Source: Rhinopithecus roxellana (Eukaryota; Chordata; Mammalia; Primates; Cercopithecidae). Taken from it: 64,000 bases of DNA. The notes beneath the pieces are model-generated. The model saw only the letters and a list, made by a program, of their open reading frames with translations, had not been told where the DNA came from and did no database searches. The number at the start of each line of letters is the position of its first letter. Position 1 is the stretch's first letter. Position numbers and translations under genes: made by a program. Shown here in pieces: positions 46,613 to 59,964 of this stretch. Location of the stretch: NCBI RefSeq assembly GCF_007565055.1, contig NC_044561.1, positions 32,753,483 through 32,817,482 on the forward strand, written 5' to 3'.

Positions 46613-49600
46613 CATGTTTATGAATGTTGTAAGATTGCCTTCATTTTCTAGGCCCCTGTTGAGAAATGAAATTGCATAAAATGTCATTAAATAGAAATTG
46701 CCTTTTAATTTCAACACATAATAAAATATTGCCAATTCCACATCATTCTTCCTAACAGTAAATGTATTTAATATATGGCCAAGTGTATTTCAAGTGTCAT
46801 ATTTTTTAATGAATTTAAGAGCAATTATTAGAGTTTAACGATAAGACTTGGCATCACAGACTGTTAAAACTTCCTAGGGTATTTTAGTTCACAACTAGGC
46901 CTGCAGACCACTGTCATGTTCATCATGCTTCTTTACAGTCGTTGCTGAGGAGTAAATAATTGACTTTGGGCAGCTTTAGCTTTACCCAATGACACAGGCC
47001 TTTGAACTGTCAGAACTCTGCACATTTGCAATGCCCAGACACCTTCTCTATAAAAATCCAGCATCATTTGTCCATGCTAACTTAGTGAGACAAAAAAAAA
47101 ATCTGACCACTCAAATATAATTTAAATGATGTCTAAATGTGGCACATATTTTTATATTTGCGTTTTACTTGCTCATATGTAAAATAAGTTGATATAAAGA
47201 TGAATTAAATACTCAGAAGTTCCATAAAGCAAGACGATTTTCTTGTTTGTATAAAAATAAGTGAGATTAGACAAATATAGAGAAAAAATAAAAAGTATGA
47301 TGATAAAAAATGTAAAAATGAAATGCTATGAAACATTTGAACTTTTTCACTTCTATTATGACTAAGGAAATATCTCAAGAAATGAACTATATAAAATTAC
47401 CATTTAATAATACATAATATTGGAAGAGGGAGATTATTTTCCCAAAATTACAAGGCAGATAATTACCAAACAAAAAAGCTTGGCAATGTAATTTCAATGC
47501 CTTTAATTGTAGTAATTTTGACCTAGTTCTTCATCTTGTTTCTTCTTTTCTCTGTGCTTCTGCTTTTAAAGACAAGGCAAATTCTCAGGTATTAAAAAGT
47601 GTTTATATAAACTGGTGTTTACAAAATAAAATTTGAATTAAAAGTTGATGTTCGGTAGACATGAAAGAATATGCTAAATTATTAATAATGAAAAAACAGC
47701 GTGTCTGCTTATTAGAACACGTATCCTGAAGTGGGCAGAGGCAGGTCCCATAAAAGCCAAGATTCTGCCTGCATTGGCTTAGAAGTTTATTGTAAAACAT
47801 TTTTGAGCCAAGGACATTTAGAGGAACAATGCCAAGTTAGTTTGAAGGTGCCAATGCAGAGTAATCTTTAAAAGATGGATACGCCATCATTGAAGTAACT
47901 GAAAGTACATTCATGTCATGTCAATTTAACTGAAGACATCTGTTACCAAGATACAGAACCATATCTGTCTATTAATTTTTAAGTAGAACTATTTGGTTTG
48001 TGCTCACCTACTTAGTTTTAATAAATGTTCTATAAATGCTTCTTTTCAATTGTTATTTTTTTATGAAGCCAAGTTTCATTCTATGTTATTCCAATTGTAA
48101 AGTACAGGTAGGAAAGGAAAAGAGGAGTACAAAGAGAAAATCCTAAACCTTAGTGGAAGCTTGTCATTTCTCAAAACATGATGTCATCTCTTACCACAGC
48201 ATTAATCTGAAAGCCTCCAAGTCACCTTAGGGCCCTGTGTATTCCTTGCTTGTCTATTTTGTTCCTTGTGAATTTCCTTTGAAATATTGAAGGTCCTTAG
48301 TATGTGCTTATTCAGTGACTATCAACGAAAACCCCAGGCTTTTTATGAGAGTAGAAATGATGATGGGTAAGTTAACAAGAGAGTGTCTGAAAACCAAAGA
48401 CTCATTCAATGAGACTAAGAAGTGATGTGGATAGACAAAGAAATGCATTAACAGCAAGAAATTTAGTGTTTGGGCAGATAAGTCTTATGTATCAGTGAGT
48501 CAAACCCCAAGTTTCAGGTTATAGTTTGTGTAATTTGTTTCTTTTAGCAGTTGATTTATCATTTAATTTGACTCAGTAAATGGCACATAAGTCACTTAAA
48601 GTAATGGTTCCTTTCACCACAGAATTTTTATATTCTATGATGGGTTCTATAACTTGTGGTCCAAACAGTGAGTCTCATTATCTATAATGAGACACAATAG
48701 CTCATCCCTCCAAAAATACAAAGGGTAGCAATCATCCCAGAATTTTCTACTATCTCTGATGGCTCAGAGATAATCTTGGTTTTAGTCATTGCTTCAGGCA
48801 AGTTCTATAGTGAAGGCATTGATTTTGGAGAGGCAGCTTATAACATGTACTACTCTGTTCTAATGTCTAATATCAATTCAAAGTTTACAAATTGTGAGTG
48901 CAGAAATTGCATCCACATAGGATTAGTTTATTTGGAATATTTCAACCTTACTTGGAGGGGCTCCCGTCGCCCTCCATAGGTCCAATGTTGAATAGAGGAT
49001 TATCTGATCAATTTATTGCAGGACTAGAATAAACCAGAAAATACTCTTAAGTATTCTTTGATTCTAGAAAAGATATTTATGACTATAGTATTTGAGGTAA
49101 ATAAAATTATTTCAATTATTTCAATTATTATCAATTGACCTTAAATTATAATTTGCACATCAGATCTATTTGGATTTTACATAGTTCTGTTAATTAATAT
49201 CATGTTTTTCCATTGAATATGAAACAGTATTGAGGAACTGTCAAAATCCAGGTTCTCTCAAACAATGATATTACTGGATATTGATTGAAAGATATTAAGT
49301 AAAAATCCATTTTTTTGGCTTCAGATTATGATGTTAAGGCCAACTGTTTGAGAAGTTAATATTAAGTGTTAGATGACTGAAAACTGTTGTGTATTTAGTT
49401 ACTAACAGTTAAATACAGGTTTCTACATTAAATTTAGTTAGTTGGGCGGAAGAGTGACCTCAGATTTAGAAAAAAAGAAAGTGAACACTTCCAACTGCTT
49501 ATGCAAACTATTGCTATGAGGCCAAGGCTAACTTAACAGAACAAGACACGAATTTTATAATTCAATAGAATTTACCAGTTTTTAAGACAAAAATAAGCTT

Positions 49601-50585
49601 ATATAATGAAGTAAAAGCCATATTTTAGTTTTAAAATTTAAGTATTATTTTAAAGTTAACCAGAAAATAAATTTGAAATACTTCTATTTACCTATGTTAA
49701 ATATCAAATTTTAATTTAATTTCTTCCATGCAGTTTTTGAAATCATATTTTAAACACTATAACTACACATTCATCAATACAAAGTAGCCACCAATTTCCA
49801 TTTTTGAGCAGGACGTCTTCAACTTCCTTGGATAAATATATAAATTAATTATTTTTAATATTTTTTCAGAGAAAACACTATAGTAAATTATATGGAAAAC
49901 ATTCTTTCAGGAAAAAAGAATATCAAGATCAAGCTATAAATATAATTTTAACTATAGGTCCGCTTTTTTATTAATAGGTGAATTATTTTATTGTGGCAAT
50001 ATTTAAAAAAGTAAACTGGCTTATGTTTCCAACTTGTGACTGTTTCTCTCTTATGCTATAATTGCCAAAACCACTGATGTCGGAACAACAACTCGACTGT
50101 TCTCCAGCCTTCCTCTGGGACCTGGGACACAGAAATAAATCATCAGTTGCTCCTCAGTATGCAGAGTTGGAATCAGAAGTTGTCTTATTCTGTTTTCAAG
50201 AGAGGCACCCCACCACTAAGGTGACAGGAAGTGCTCCAAGTTAACCCTAAGTTCTGATTTAACCTCTAACATAAAAACACAGGTGTTGACATTATATATA
50301 ACCTCTTATTAGAAAAGACCTAAAAAATGGTTTGGTTTTGTTTTCTAAATAGCGTGTTTGGGGTCAAGGGAACAGAGGAAAGCAAAAGATACCATGAAAT
50401 TTTATATCATTGTGAAGTTAAATGAATAGAAAAGACTGACATTAAAAGATACATTCAGAAAAACTTCTATTATTCTTAATTAAACTGAAGGCAGATACTG
50501 TTGAGAAAAATAAATTAGAGATCTTATTTTGTTCTGGGCTATACTAAGATGGCAGATATTGGTCATTAATTTGTCCCAGTGTATT
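46613..50585. other. About 4 kb without recognisable repeats
   Basis: The longest repeat-poor stretch of the window. AT-rich. A (AATTATTTC)2-type repeat lies at 49105-49136. Frames of 60-67 codons show no domain or splice-site context that I can defend. Intronic or regulatory roles cannot be judged from sequence alone. Confidence 0.5.
49105..49136. repeat. Short tandem repeat, 9-bp unit AATTATTTC
   Basis: Two exact units (49105-49113 and 49114-49122) followed by a degenerate third. Confidence 0.85.
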
Positions 50586-50600
50586 TCCTCTGACATTTTT

Positions 50601-50930
50601 TTTTCTTTTCTTTTCTTTTTTTTTTTTTTTCTTGAGACAGAGACTTATACTGTCGCCTGGGCTGGAGTGCAGTGGTGCAGTCTTGGCTCATTGCAACCTC
50701 TGCCTCCCAGATTCAAGCGATTCTCCTGCCTCAGCCTCCCGAGTAGCTGGGATTACAGGCACTCACCACCACGCCCGGCTAATTTTTTGTATTTTTAGTA
50801 GAGACAGGATTTCACTACATTGGCCAGGCTGGTCTCAAACTCCTGACCTCATGATCCACCAACCTCGTGATCTGCCCACCTCAGCCTCCCAAAGTGCTGG
50901 GATTACAGACGTGAGCCACCATGCCCAGCC
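50601..50930 (-). mobile_element. AluS-like, antisense, with 16-bp duplication
   Basis: T/C-rich tract, antisense body, ending CCATGCCCAGCC. TCCTCTGACATTTTT (50586-50600) and TCCTCTGTCATTTTT (50931-50945) are the target duplication. ACCTCATGATCCACCA (50846-50861) is followed by the related ACCTCGTGATCTGCCC, an internal tandem copy. Confidence 0.96.
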
Positions 50931-50945
50931 TCCTCTGTCATTTTT

Positions 50946-51287
50946 CAAATGATGTATTTGGTTCAAATAATCAATGACTCTAAAATTGACTTTGGTCAAA
51001 AATATGAAAGATTTCATGTTGGTCATTGTTTTTTAACTTATTTTATTCTAAATCTTTTAAAACGATCTTAGGATTTTAAATTCTTTTTCATGATCTCATA
51101 TCTGAAGAATATGGTTCTAGCAACCAATTATACTTTATTTTTTGTCCAAGTTTATGTGTAAACTCAAAATTTTATGACAGAATGACATATATTTTACATT
51201 TTGAAATAAGTTTAAATCAAATGGGCAATATTTTGAGGAGATCCACTGAAATTAGGGATTGCAAATATGGCTGACTTCAAAGTAAAG
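50946..51287. other. Single-copy spacer between two Alus
   Basis: AT-rich. No feature recognised. Confidence 0.4.
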
Positions 51288-51304
51288 GTTGTTTAATTTT
51301 ATTT

Positions 51305-51587
51305 ATTTTTATTTATTTTTTATTTTTTTGAGACGGAGTCTCACACTGTTTCCCGGGCTGGAGTGCAATGGCACAATATCAGGTCATTACAACCTCCACC
51401 TCCTAGGTTCACGCGATTCTCCTGCCTCAGCCTCCCAAATAATTGGGATTACAGGCACACACCATCACACCCAGATAATTTTTTGTATTTTTTTTTTTTT
51501 TTCAGTAGAGACGGGGTTTCACTATGTTAGCCAGACTGGCCTCGAACTTCTGGCCTCATTATCTGCCCTCCTCGGCCTCCCAAAGTG
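51305..51587 (-). mobile_element. 5'-truncated Alu, antisense, with 15-bp TSD
   Basis: The antisense body stops at GGCCTCCCAAAGTG, lacking the first 30 or so Alu bases. TGTTTAATTTTATTT is exactly repeated at 51290-51304 and 51588-51602, showing truncation at insertion. A T14-type run expands the middle A-rich linker (about 51489-51502). Confidence 0.93.
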
Positions 51588-51602
51588 TGTTTAATTTTAT
51601 TT

Positions 51603-52429
51603 TAGGGGTTATGCATGTGAAAGAATGGTTCTCCGGAGACTTTTCTCCTCACTCCCTAGGCAGGTCAGTGCTTTCCTGGGGAGACAGGTGAAAAATGACA
51701 GTGGCTAAATTCAAGTTTCTGTTGTAAGTTTCTTCAGTGTTGGAATATCCTGTAATGCTTACCTAACACAGAAGCATCAGTCTTATACTGCTCCTTCCTC
51801 TGCTTTCCCAATTCATAAGGCAAGATCCTCTCCCTGCCTTTAATATTTTAAAGCTGCTATTGTTAATTTGGAGGGATTTCTTTTATATGTTCAAAATTTT
51901 GAATGTCTGTTTAATGATAGTTTTTAAAACATTGTGCTGCTTTCTTTTCCCTTTATCTGATCCCTTGTAATGTATTCCTAGAATACTAGATTAGATTGCT
52001 TTCACTGTTAAGTCTAAGAACTGTATTCATCATTGAAATGTTACTGCTACATTAGTTGAACTTTTACTTTACTATATAATGTGGTTCACATATGATGGAA
52101 ATTAACATTAATTTAAATTGAATTTAATTTCAATATATTTAAAAAACTTAGTTTAGTTTTTGAAAAATAACAACTTTTAAAAATGAGTTTTATTTATTTC
52201 AAAAAGCAATGTATATTTTGTATAACAATTGAGGCAGTCACTGAAATATGTAGAAAGCTAAAGTTCATCACATCCTTTCAAAACAGTATCATATTTACTC
52301 TGGTAGATTAAGTTGATAAGCTAGATGTGCTTTTTCTTTGGTACAGCATTTTATTTGCTCATAAAGCATGACAAGCATATGTAAAGTTAGGAGGAAGAGG
52401 TTGTTAGGTGTTTCTATAAAAATCAAAAG
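51603..52429. other. Single-copy AT-rich DNA
   Basis: No repeat family recognised. Confidence 0.45.
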
Positions 52430-53703
52430 CATTTCTTTACATCAACAGTGAACAAACTGAAAAATGAAGTAAGAAAGCAATCTCATTTATAATGGCTACA
52501 AAAAAATGCCTAGAAATAAATTTAAGCAAAGAAATTAAAGATCTCTCCAATAAAAACTATATAACACTGATGAAAGAAAATAGGACACACAAAATTGAAA
52601 CATATTCCATATTCATATATTAGAAGAATTAATTTTGTAAATACTACCCAAAGCCACCTACGGATTCAATTCTAAAATTCATGTAGAAAGACAAAAGACT
52701 CCAAATAGCCAAAGAAATAGTGAGCAAAAACAACAAAGCCGAAGGCATCATATTATCTGATTTAAAAATATACTACAAAACTATAGTAACCAAAACAACA
52801 TGGTACTCTCATATAAACAGAATGTAGACCAAAGAAATAAAATAGTAAACCCAAATATAAGTCCACACAGTTACAACCAACTCGATTTTGACAATGCCAC
52901 AGATATATATTGGGGAAAGAAAAGTCCCTTCATTAACGGTGGTGGAAAAAAATTAGATCTTCATATGCAGAAGAATAATGCTAGGACCCTATCTCTGATG
53001 ATATATGAAAATCAAATCAAAATAAATTAAAGACTTAAATCTAATACCTGAAACTATGAAACTAAGAAAACATTGAATAAATGCTTCACTCTGTTGTTGA
53101 TAAACAACAGAAAAGGGAGACATACTACAGAATGGGAGAAAATATTTGCAGACTATCCATCCAACAAGAAATTAACAATCAGAATATAAAAATAACTGAA
53201 ACAATAGCAAAATAATAATGATAATAATAATAATATAATAACTCTATTAAAAATGGCAAAAGGCCCAGTAGAAATTTCTTGAAAGAAGACATACAAATTG
53301 CCAACAGGTACATGAAAATATGCTCAACATCACTAATCATTAGTGAAATGGAAATCACAAAACAATAAGGTATCATCTCACCCCAGTTAATATAGTTTAT
53401 TAAAAATACAAAAAATAATAGACGCTAGTGTGGATTCAGAGAAAGGGAAACACTCCTAAACTGTTGGTAGAATTGTAAATAAATATAGCCAATATAAAAA
53501 ACAGTATAAAGTTTCCTCAAAAAACTAAAAATAGAATTATGATATGATCAAGCAATCCCACTGCTAGGCACATCAACAAAATAAAGGACTTCAGTATATC
53601 AAAAAGATACCTGTATCTCATGTGTATTGTAGCACTATTCACAAGAGCCAAGATATGAAATCAACCTTAGTGTACATCAACCAATGAATAGATAAAGAAA
53701 CGT
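52430..53703 (+). mobile_element. L1M ORF2 fragment
   Basis: Sense ORF2 sequence from AACAGTGAACAAACTGAAAA to ATGAATAGATAAAGAAA. It covers the RT C-terminal side and the post-RT region with many stops. There is no 3' UTR or poly-A. Contains an ATA-rich expansion (about 53208-53236). Confidence 0.9.
53208..53238. repeat. (ATA/ATG)n low-complexity tract
   Basis: AATAATAATGATAATAATAA-type repetition inside the L1. Confidence 0.85.
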
Positions 53704-54077
53704 TTGAGGTCCGGCCATTGCCAGCACCCATGTTATTTTCAGGGGACACTGAGGTCTTAGACATCACCAGGCCCTTGGGTTCCGAAAATAGAGATTCAAG
53801 CACTCAAACAATACAAATCAGCTCAAAGCCACTGATCAGATTGACTTGAAAGGCTATTATTATAAATTCATTAAGACTCAGAGCCCAAATGTCCTCAAGG
53901 CTTTTTACGTAGTACGGTTGTTGGACTTCCTGCATTTTACCTGAGCAATGCCTTTTATTTCTCAGAACAGAGAGGTAGATTGAAAGCTCTTTTATTCATA
54001 ATTACTTCTAAAGAATTTGATTTACATGGGTCTATAATGTCTCTACAGTCTTTGATCAGTCATTTGAAAATAAAGGA
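53704..54077. other. Unassigned block abutting the L1 end
   Basis: 53710-53960 is richer in GC than the flanks and begins abruptly where L1 homology stops. Overlapping plus-strand frames of about 40-50 codons are open in two phases around 53705-53940. That would fit a frameshifted coding relic, but I recognise no protein. Could equally be unique DNA. Confidence 0.3.
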
Positions 54078-54351
54078 GTCTTTTTTTTTTTTTTTTTTTT
54101 TTGAGACGGAGTGTCGCTCTGTCGCCCAGGCTGGAGTGCAGTGGCGCGCTTTCGGCTCACTGCAAGCGCCGCCACCCGGGTTCACGCCATTCTCCTGCCT
54201 CAGCCTTCCGAGTAGCTGGGACTACAGGCGCCGCCACCACTCCCGGCTGATGTTTTTGCATTTTTAGTAGAGACAGGGTTTCACTGTGTTAGCCAGGATG
54301 GTCTCGATTTCCTGACCTCGTGATCCGCCCGCCTCGGCCTCCCAAAGTGCT
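54078..54351 (-). mobile_element. 5'-truncated AluY-like, antisense
   Basis: Poly-T tract, near-consensus antisense body, ending GGCCTCCCAAAGTGCTGG, so it misses about 25 Alu bases. Target duplication unclear (GTCTTTTTT-like left, GTCTATTTT right). Confidence 0.9.
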
Positions 54352-55319
54352 GGTCTATTTTGTGTTTGTAAATTTGTTGTGCTTCATCTAATTTGGATGC
54401 AATCTAACCACACAATAAAGCTACTTCAGATCACTTTCAGCCACATATAGCTTTAATCCTGTGTAAGAATGGAATGCCAGGACAGAATATAGAGTATTAA
54501 GAAAAATTGAAGGTGTTTGGGTTCAAAAGCCATAATATACAGAGATTTTTAAGTGGTCAGTGTGGAATGCCAATCTTAAGTATTAGGTAAACTGGTTTGA
54601 GTGTCTTAGAGAATGTTTACTCTCGTGATAGTTTCTTTTCAAACATTCATTTCAAACATTTTGCAATATTTTAAATTTCAACCATTTCACTTGTAGAGGG
54701 ACCTAATTCCTTCCTTGGTGATTTATTTGGCTTAGTGTGTTTGTGACTAACAGCCTTACAATTTGAAAACATACCAACCTTTCTGAAGTAAAATGCTTTT
54801 TTATGGAACAAAATTCGGAGTCTTTATTAAATGATATCCACATGGATGCATTTTTATCTTCTAGCAAAAACCTCTTAAATGTGGAGATCATTCAGGGGGA
54901 GATAGAAGAGACAGAGCAGTTAACAGATTCATTTTTTCTTCTGTATCTGAAAGGATAAACAGCCTGTGCTTTCCAGAGTGAGTTAGCATGCTATTTTATA
55001 CAAGCCCTGGGTAATCTCAGATGTTTAAGTATTGCTTTGTTGTTTAGTTTTCGTGGTATTCTGGAATGTGTGTATCTCAGATATTTGAGAGGCATTCTGC
55101 AACCTATATTCCAGACATTGTCCTTTAATCATCATTTGGGCTACTCAGTCTGTAATTGACTAGTGTGCTTTTCTGAAATCCAGGTTGATCTTTCTTTAGG
55201 AAATTATTAATTGCTTGACATAGATGACCCTATTTTGTGTTTCTTCATTCTATTTTGTAAATTAAAAATGGCCACTTCTACAATTAAAAAAAAATAAAGC
55301 ACGTAACGGCTAGAAATAG
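54352..55319. other. Single-copy sequence, no feature recognised
   Basis: Nearly 1 kb without a family match. Confidence 0.45.
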
Positions 55320-56310
55320 TTGCCTTTGAAGAGTAAAAGAAACTATCAACACAGTAAACAGACTACCTACAGAATGGGAAAAAAATATTTGCAAACTATG
55401 CATCCGATAAACATCTAATATCCAGATTCTATCAGGAGCTTAAATCAACAAGCATAAAACAACCCCATTAAAAATGGGTAAAGGACATGAATATACACTT
55501 TTCAAAAGAAAACAAACGTGGCCAACAAGCATACAAAAAATGCTCAACATCCCTAATCACTAGAGAAATTCAAATCAAAACCACAATTAGATACTATCTC
55601 ACACCTGTCAGAATGGCTAATATTAAAAAGTCAAAAAATAACTGTTGACAAGATGTTGGCAAGGTTGAGAAGAAAAGGGAATGCTTATACACTGCTGGTG
55701 GGAATGTAAATTATTTAAGCCATTGTGAAAATCAGTTTGGCAATTTCTTAAATAACTCAAAGCAGAATTGCCATTGAACCTAGCAATCCCACCATTGGGT
55801 ATGTACCCAAAGGAATATAAAACGTTCTGACATAAAGATACAGGCACACATCTGTTCATCGTACCACTATTCACAATAGCAAACACAGGAATCAACCTAA
55901 ATACCCTTCAATGGTCGACTGGACAAAAGAAATGTGGTATATATACACCATGAAATACTACACAGTCATAAAAATGAATGAGATCATATCCTTTGCAGCA
56001 ATGTGGTTGGAGCTGGAGGTCATTATCCTAAGTGAACTAACAAAGAAGCAGAAAACAAAATACCACATGTTCTCACTTATAAGAGGGAGTTAAACATTGA
56101 ATACACATGGACACAAAGAACGGAACAGTAGACACTAAGGCCTACCTGATGGAGGAAGATGAAGATTGAAAAACGACCTATCAGGTACCGTGCTTATTTC
56201 CTGGGTGGTGAAATAATCTGTACGCCAAACCCCTGTGACACAAAATTTACTTATATAACAAAACTGCACCTGTACCACTGAACCACAAATAAAAGTTTAA
56301 AAAGTCATTT
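55320..56310 (+). mobile_element. L1 (L1PB/L1MA-like) 3' end
   Basis: ORF2 from AAAGAAACTATCAACACAG, through TACACTGCTGGTGGGAATG, to a 3' UTR ending CAAATAAAAGTTTAAAAAG. It is older than the L1 at 15201. ORF2p tail motif MWYIYTMKYY is readable at 55911-56093 but broken around it. No TSD seen. Confidence 0.92.
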
Positions 56311-56565
56311 TGGTTTTGCTATTACTTTTCTTTTATTAAATAAAAAATAGTACTTGAGTAATAGACTCCATCAAAATTCACAATATTTTTTACTTTTTAA
56401 AAATATGTTCAACTGCAAAAAGCTATTATTTGTCACATATAAAATGTCTTAACTTATTGTATAGGAGATGTATTATACTGTCACCTTTTAAATTTCACAA
56501 TTATTACCCAATAACTTAAAATCATTTCTTAGTAAGGCATCATCAGACTGGGTTGGCATTTTAGA

Positions 56566-57130
56566 TATAGTCCTAAAATGACCCTCAATGGCCCACACTA
56601 ATATATAACCCTCTCATCTTGAATGTGGTCAAGGCTGTAATTTCGTTTTAACTATTAGATTATGACACCAATTATTGTATATAACTTTTGTTATTATGTT
56701 ATTTTATGTGGCAAGCATGAACAGATTTTTGCAGATATCAAGTTAATGGTATGGACAAATCTGACATAGTCAGTTGAGCCTATTAAAAGAGGATACAGAG
56801 ATTAGGAACAAGTTGGAGATTGTCATCTACTTTTGAAGAAGCAAACTGTCATTGATCATGAAGCTTCATGGTAGGGAATGGCAGAAGACCTAGGAGCTGA
56901 GGGCTTTCAGTCCTACAAATCACAAAAAAACAAATTCTGCCAACAATCATGTAAGCCTAAAAGAGGACCCAGAACCTCAATTAACACCTGCTCACCATCT
57001 GACACCTTGATTGCAGCCCGTGAGATTCTGAATAGAGAATCAAGATAAGCTATATCTGGATTTTTGCCCCAGGGATACTGGGAATTATTTTAAGCTTTTA
57101 AGTTTTTAGTGATTTGTCACACAGCATTGC
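56566..57130 (+). mobile_element. Diverged MLT1-like LTR remnant
   Basis: CCTATTAAAAGAGGATACAG, AATTCTGCCAACAATCATG and ACACCTTGATTGCAGCCCG resemble the middle and right of an MLT1-type LTR. It is heavily decayed and its ends are uncertain. Confidence 0.55.
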
Positions 57131-57226
57131 AAACCAATACGACTCGATACAAGGACCCTGGGACAACTCTAGGCACCCACAATCTATACATTGAAACACA
57201 TTCTATTTGATATTACAGTATAAAGT

Positions 57227-57602
57227 TGAGAAGGTTTGACTGTCTCACCACCCAAATCTCATCTTGAGCTGTAATCCCCGTAATTCTCACATGTCAAGGA
57301 AAAGGACCCAGTGCAAAGCGATTGGATCATGGGGGCAGTTTCCTCCGTGCTGTTCTCATGATAGTGAATGAGTTCTCACAAGATGTGATGGTTTTATAAG
57401 TGTTTGACAGCTCCTCCTTCACACTCTCACTCTCTCTCCTGCCACATTGTGATGAACGTACCCGCTTCCCCTGCCACTGTGATTGTAAGTTTCCTGAGGC
57501 CTCCCAAGCCATGCAGAACTGTGAGTCAATTAAATCTCTTTCCTTTATAAATTACCTATTCTTGGGTATTTCTTTATAGCAGAGTGAGAACAGACTAATG
57601 CA
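57227..57602 (+). mobile_element. MST-like MaLR solo LTR, sense
   Basis: Starts TGAGAAGGTTTGACTG; has CATCTTGAGCTGTAATCCCC, GATTGGATCATGGGGGCAG and GTGAGTCAATTAAATCTC; ends ACAGACTAATGCA. AAAGT (57222-57226) and AAACT (57603-57607) may be a one-mismatch 5-bp duplication. A 61-codon frame on minus is incidental. Confidence 0.88.
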
Positions 57603-57994
57603 AAACTGAAATTACATTAAACTTTATTGGAGATGTAAAAATAGATAGATGGCATTTAAGAAAAAGGAATGAGAAGTTATTTCTTAAGGAATCAGGATGC
57701 TTCCTGAAGAAGGCAGTTTTCCATGTGTTGGTGTAAACGTGAAGGAGTTCATCTAGTTATATCTTGAAAGGGATTAGATCTGATGACTTCCATGAGTAAA
57801 GGTATATTCACATTGGCAGCCGCATGCAAATTAGGGAGCTGTTTACATGGGTTGAGCATAAAGTATTAAAGAGAAATAGTGGAAATTCAGGTTGAAATGT
57901 AGTTTGGAATCAGGTCGTACTGGGAGCCTTTCAGATATTAACTATATAGAATGAGTTATTACCAAGGATGCTTTTGATGTAGATAAAGTTGAGA
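57603..57994. other. Single-copy sequence, no feature recognised
   Basis: Nothing interpretable. Confidence 0.4.
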
Positions 57995-58160
57995 TAGTTT
58001 CCTACTAACTACTTTTGTGATCTTGCACAGATTACTTCTTTAAGTTTCATTCATCTCATCTATTACATGGGTCAAGAAGAGACCTATCTTGGAGTATGGC
58101 TCATACAATAACAAAGGTACTAGTTGCTCAATACGGAGAGGGACTGGTTCTTATTATCTA
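57995..58160 (+). mobile_element. MIR
   Basis: CTACTTTTGTGATCTTGCAC, TTACTTCTTTAAGTTTCATTC and ACTAGTTGCTCAATACG match MIR in sense. Confidence 0.65.
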
Positions 58161-59071
58161 TGGGATCTCTGACTATAGCATGGAGAATGAGTTGGAGAGA
58201 AGATAATAAAGTCAAGTTAGAAGACACTGTGATGGTTCTAACTAACCTCTGTTAGCAGCAATGACAATAACATGTAAGCAATGGATATGAGAAGCTGGGA
58301 GGACACAAAGAACAAAGTGGACTTTCTTGCCAATATGAAACACTTCTAAAATCACAAAAGAAAGCATCCGAATACATTGAACAGTTCCTTTACTTTAACA
58401 AAAGTACAAAATCATCCTTGTTTCTATTCCTGAGTCCAATTGGTTGGTTGATGCCATTATCATGTCCAATATTTTCATACTTAGAGCTGCCCCAGGGGAA
58501 ATTGACTTTGTTTGCTAATGGAAGTCATTAAACGTTTTGAATCATGGAGTGATGTGGCTGTATCTGTTCTTGGAGAACATGTGTCATGACATATCAAGGG
58601 CAGATAGGAGCCAAAAAAGGCAGCACTGCACCATGTGTCTTATGTAAGAGCCATGATGGTGAGAATATAAAGGGTGTAATTGGGTACATAATCCAAAGGC
58701 AGTTTGGTCAATGATTGAATATGTGATATAAATATTTAAGAAAAAAAGTTGATTCCAGGAGTGTGCTGAGGCCAGTCTACATCAGCTCCCAAGGGCAAAT
58801 TTTGCATATCTCTCCCCAGATTCCTGTACCAGTGATACCAAATTGTTTCTCAAATTAGCTATAGTATCAATAATCACAACACTAAAATGTCCAACACTAC
58901 AAAGTAGAACTTTTCTGGGGAGTGGGAGGAGTGCAGTTTTTAAAAAATTTAACAGCACAGAACTGAATGATTCTTACAGGTAAAATCTAAACAGCTAGGA
59001 AGATGGTAGTTCTGTGAACTGGAGAAAGGTACACTGAGAGAAATAAAATTTGAGTTGAGAAAGGTAAATGA
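58161..59071. other. Single-copy sequence, no feature recognised
   Basis: About 0.9 kb. No family match and no long frame. Confidence 0.45.
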
Positions 59072-59368
59072 GGCCAGGTGTGGTAGTTCAAGCCTGTAAT
59101 CCCAGCACGTTAGGAGGCCGAAGCGGGTGGATCACCTGAGATCAGGAGTTCGAGACTAGCCTGGCCAACATGATGACACCCCGTCTCTACTAAAAATACA
59201 AAAAATTAGCCAGGTGTGGTGGCAGATACCTGTAATCCCAGCTACTAGGGAGGCTGAGGCAGGAGAATTGCTTGAACCTGGGAGGTGGTGGTTGCAGTGA
59301 GCCGAGATTGCGCCCTGGGCAACAAGAGTGAAAGTTCATCTCAAAAAAAGAAAAAAAGAAAGAAAGAG
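59072..59368 (+). mobile_element. AluS-like element with short internal deletion
   Basis: GGCCAGGTGTGGTAGTTC to an A/G tail. GCGCC joins CTGGGC directly at about 59310-59320, losing about 13 bases including most of CACTGCACTCCAGC. TSD not clear. Confidence 0.93.
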
Positions 59369-59592
59369 AAATTAGGTAAAAGAAGGATGGCCATCTGGTG
59401 GAGATAGAGGAAAACAAGATGTTTGCTTGAGGGCTTTTTAGGTCTCATCTTTCAGTGTTTTGTGCTGTATTTGGTCCTTGGTTCTGTATTCCACTGAGAT
59501 TTGTTGAATGACTAACTTGTGTTTTCCCAATAAGGAAATCTAGCAGAAGGCTGGAAATTGACATTGGAAGTTAAGACTACACATGCAACTAG

Positions 59593-59619
59593 ACACACAC
59601 ACACACACACACACACACA
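59593..59619. repeat. (AC)13 microsatellite
   Basis: 27 bp of uninterrupted AC. Confidence 0.98.
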
Positions 59620-59620
59620 A

Positions 59621-59964
59621 TGGACTATAGAACCATCTATATGGGATAGTTATTGAAGTCCTTGTAAGAAAGGATACCACTAAGAGAATCTGTGTGGTGT
59701 TATAAATATCAAAATAAAGAACAGGATTTCGAGCAATTTATGAGCAAAGGCATTTGAGAAGAAGATAAAATGGCATTGTCAAAAAGCTGGAGGCCAGTGT
59801 TTGAGAATGGGAAGGTGGGAGCTGGTATAAAAACATGTCGGTCAGGCAAGTATGAAATCTGAGAATCTGTCAAAGAATGTGATGGTTAGTAATCTGGGAG
59901 ATGCAATGATAGTCAAGAGGTTGGGGCAGAATTTATGTTTAAAGTTCCTCACAATGTAGTCATT
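59621..59964. other. Single-copy sequence, no feature recognised
   Basis: Nothing interpretable. Confidence 0.4.
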
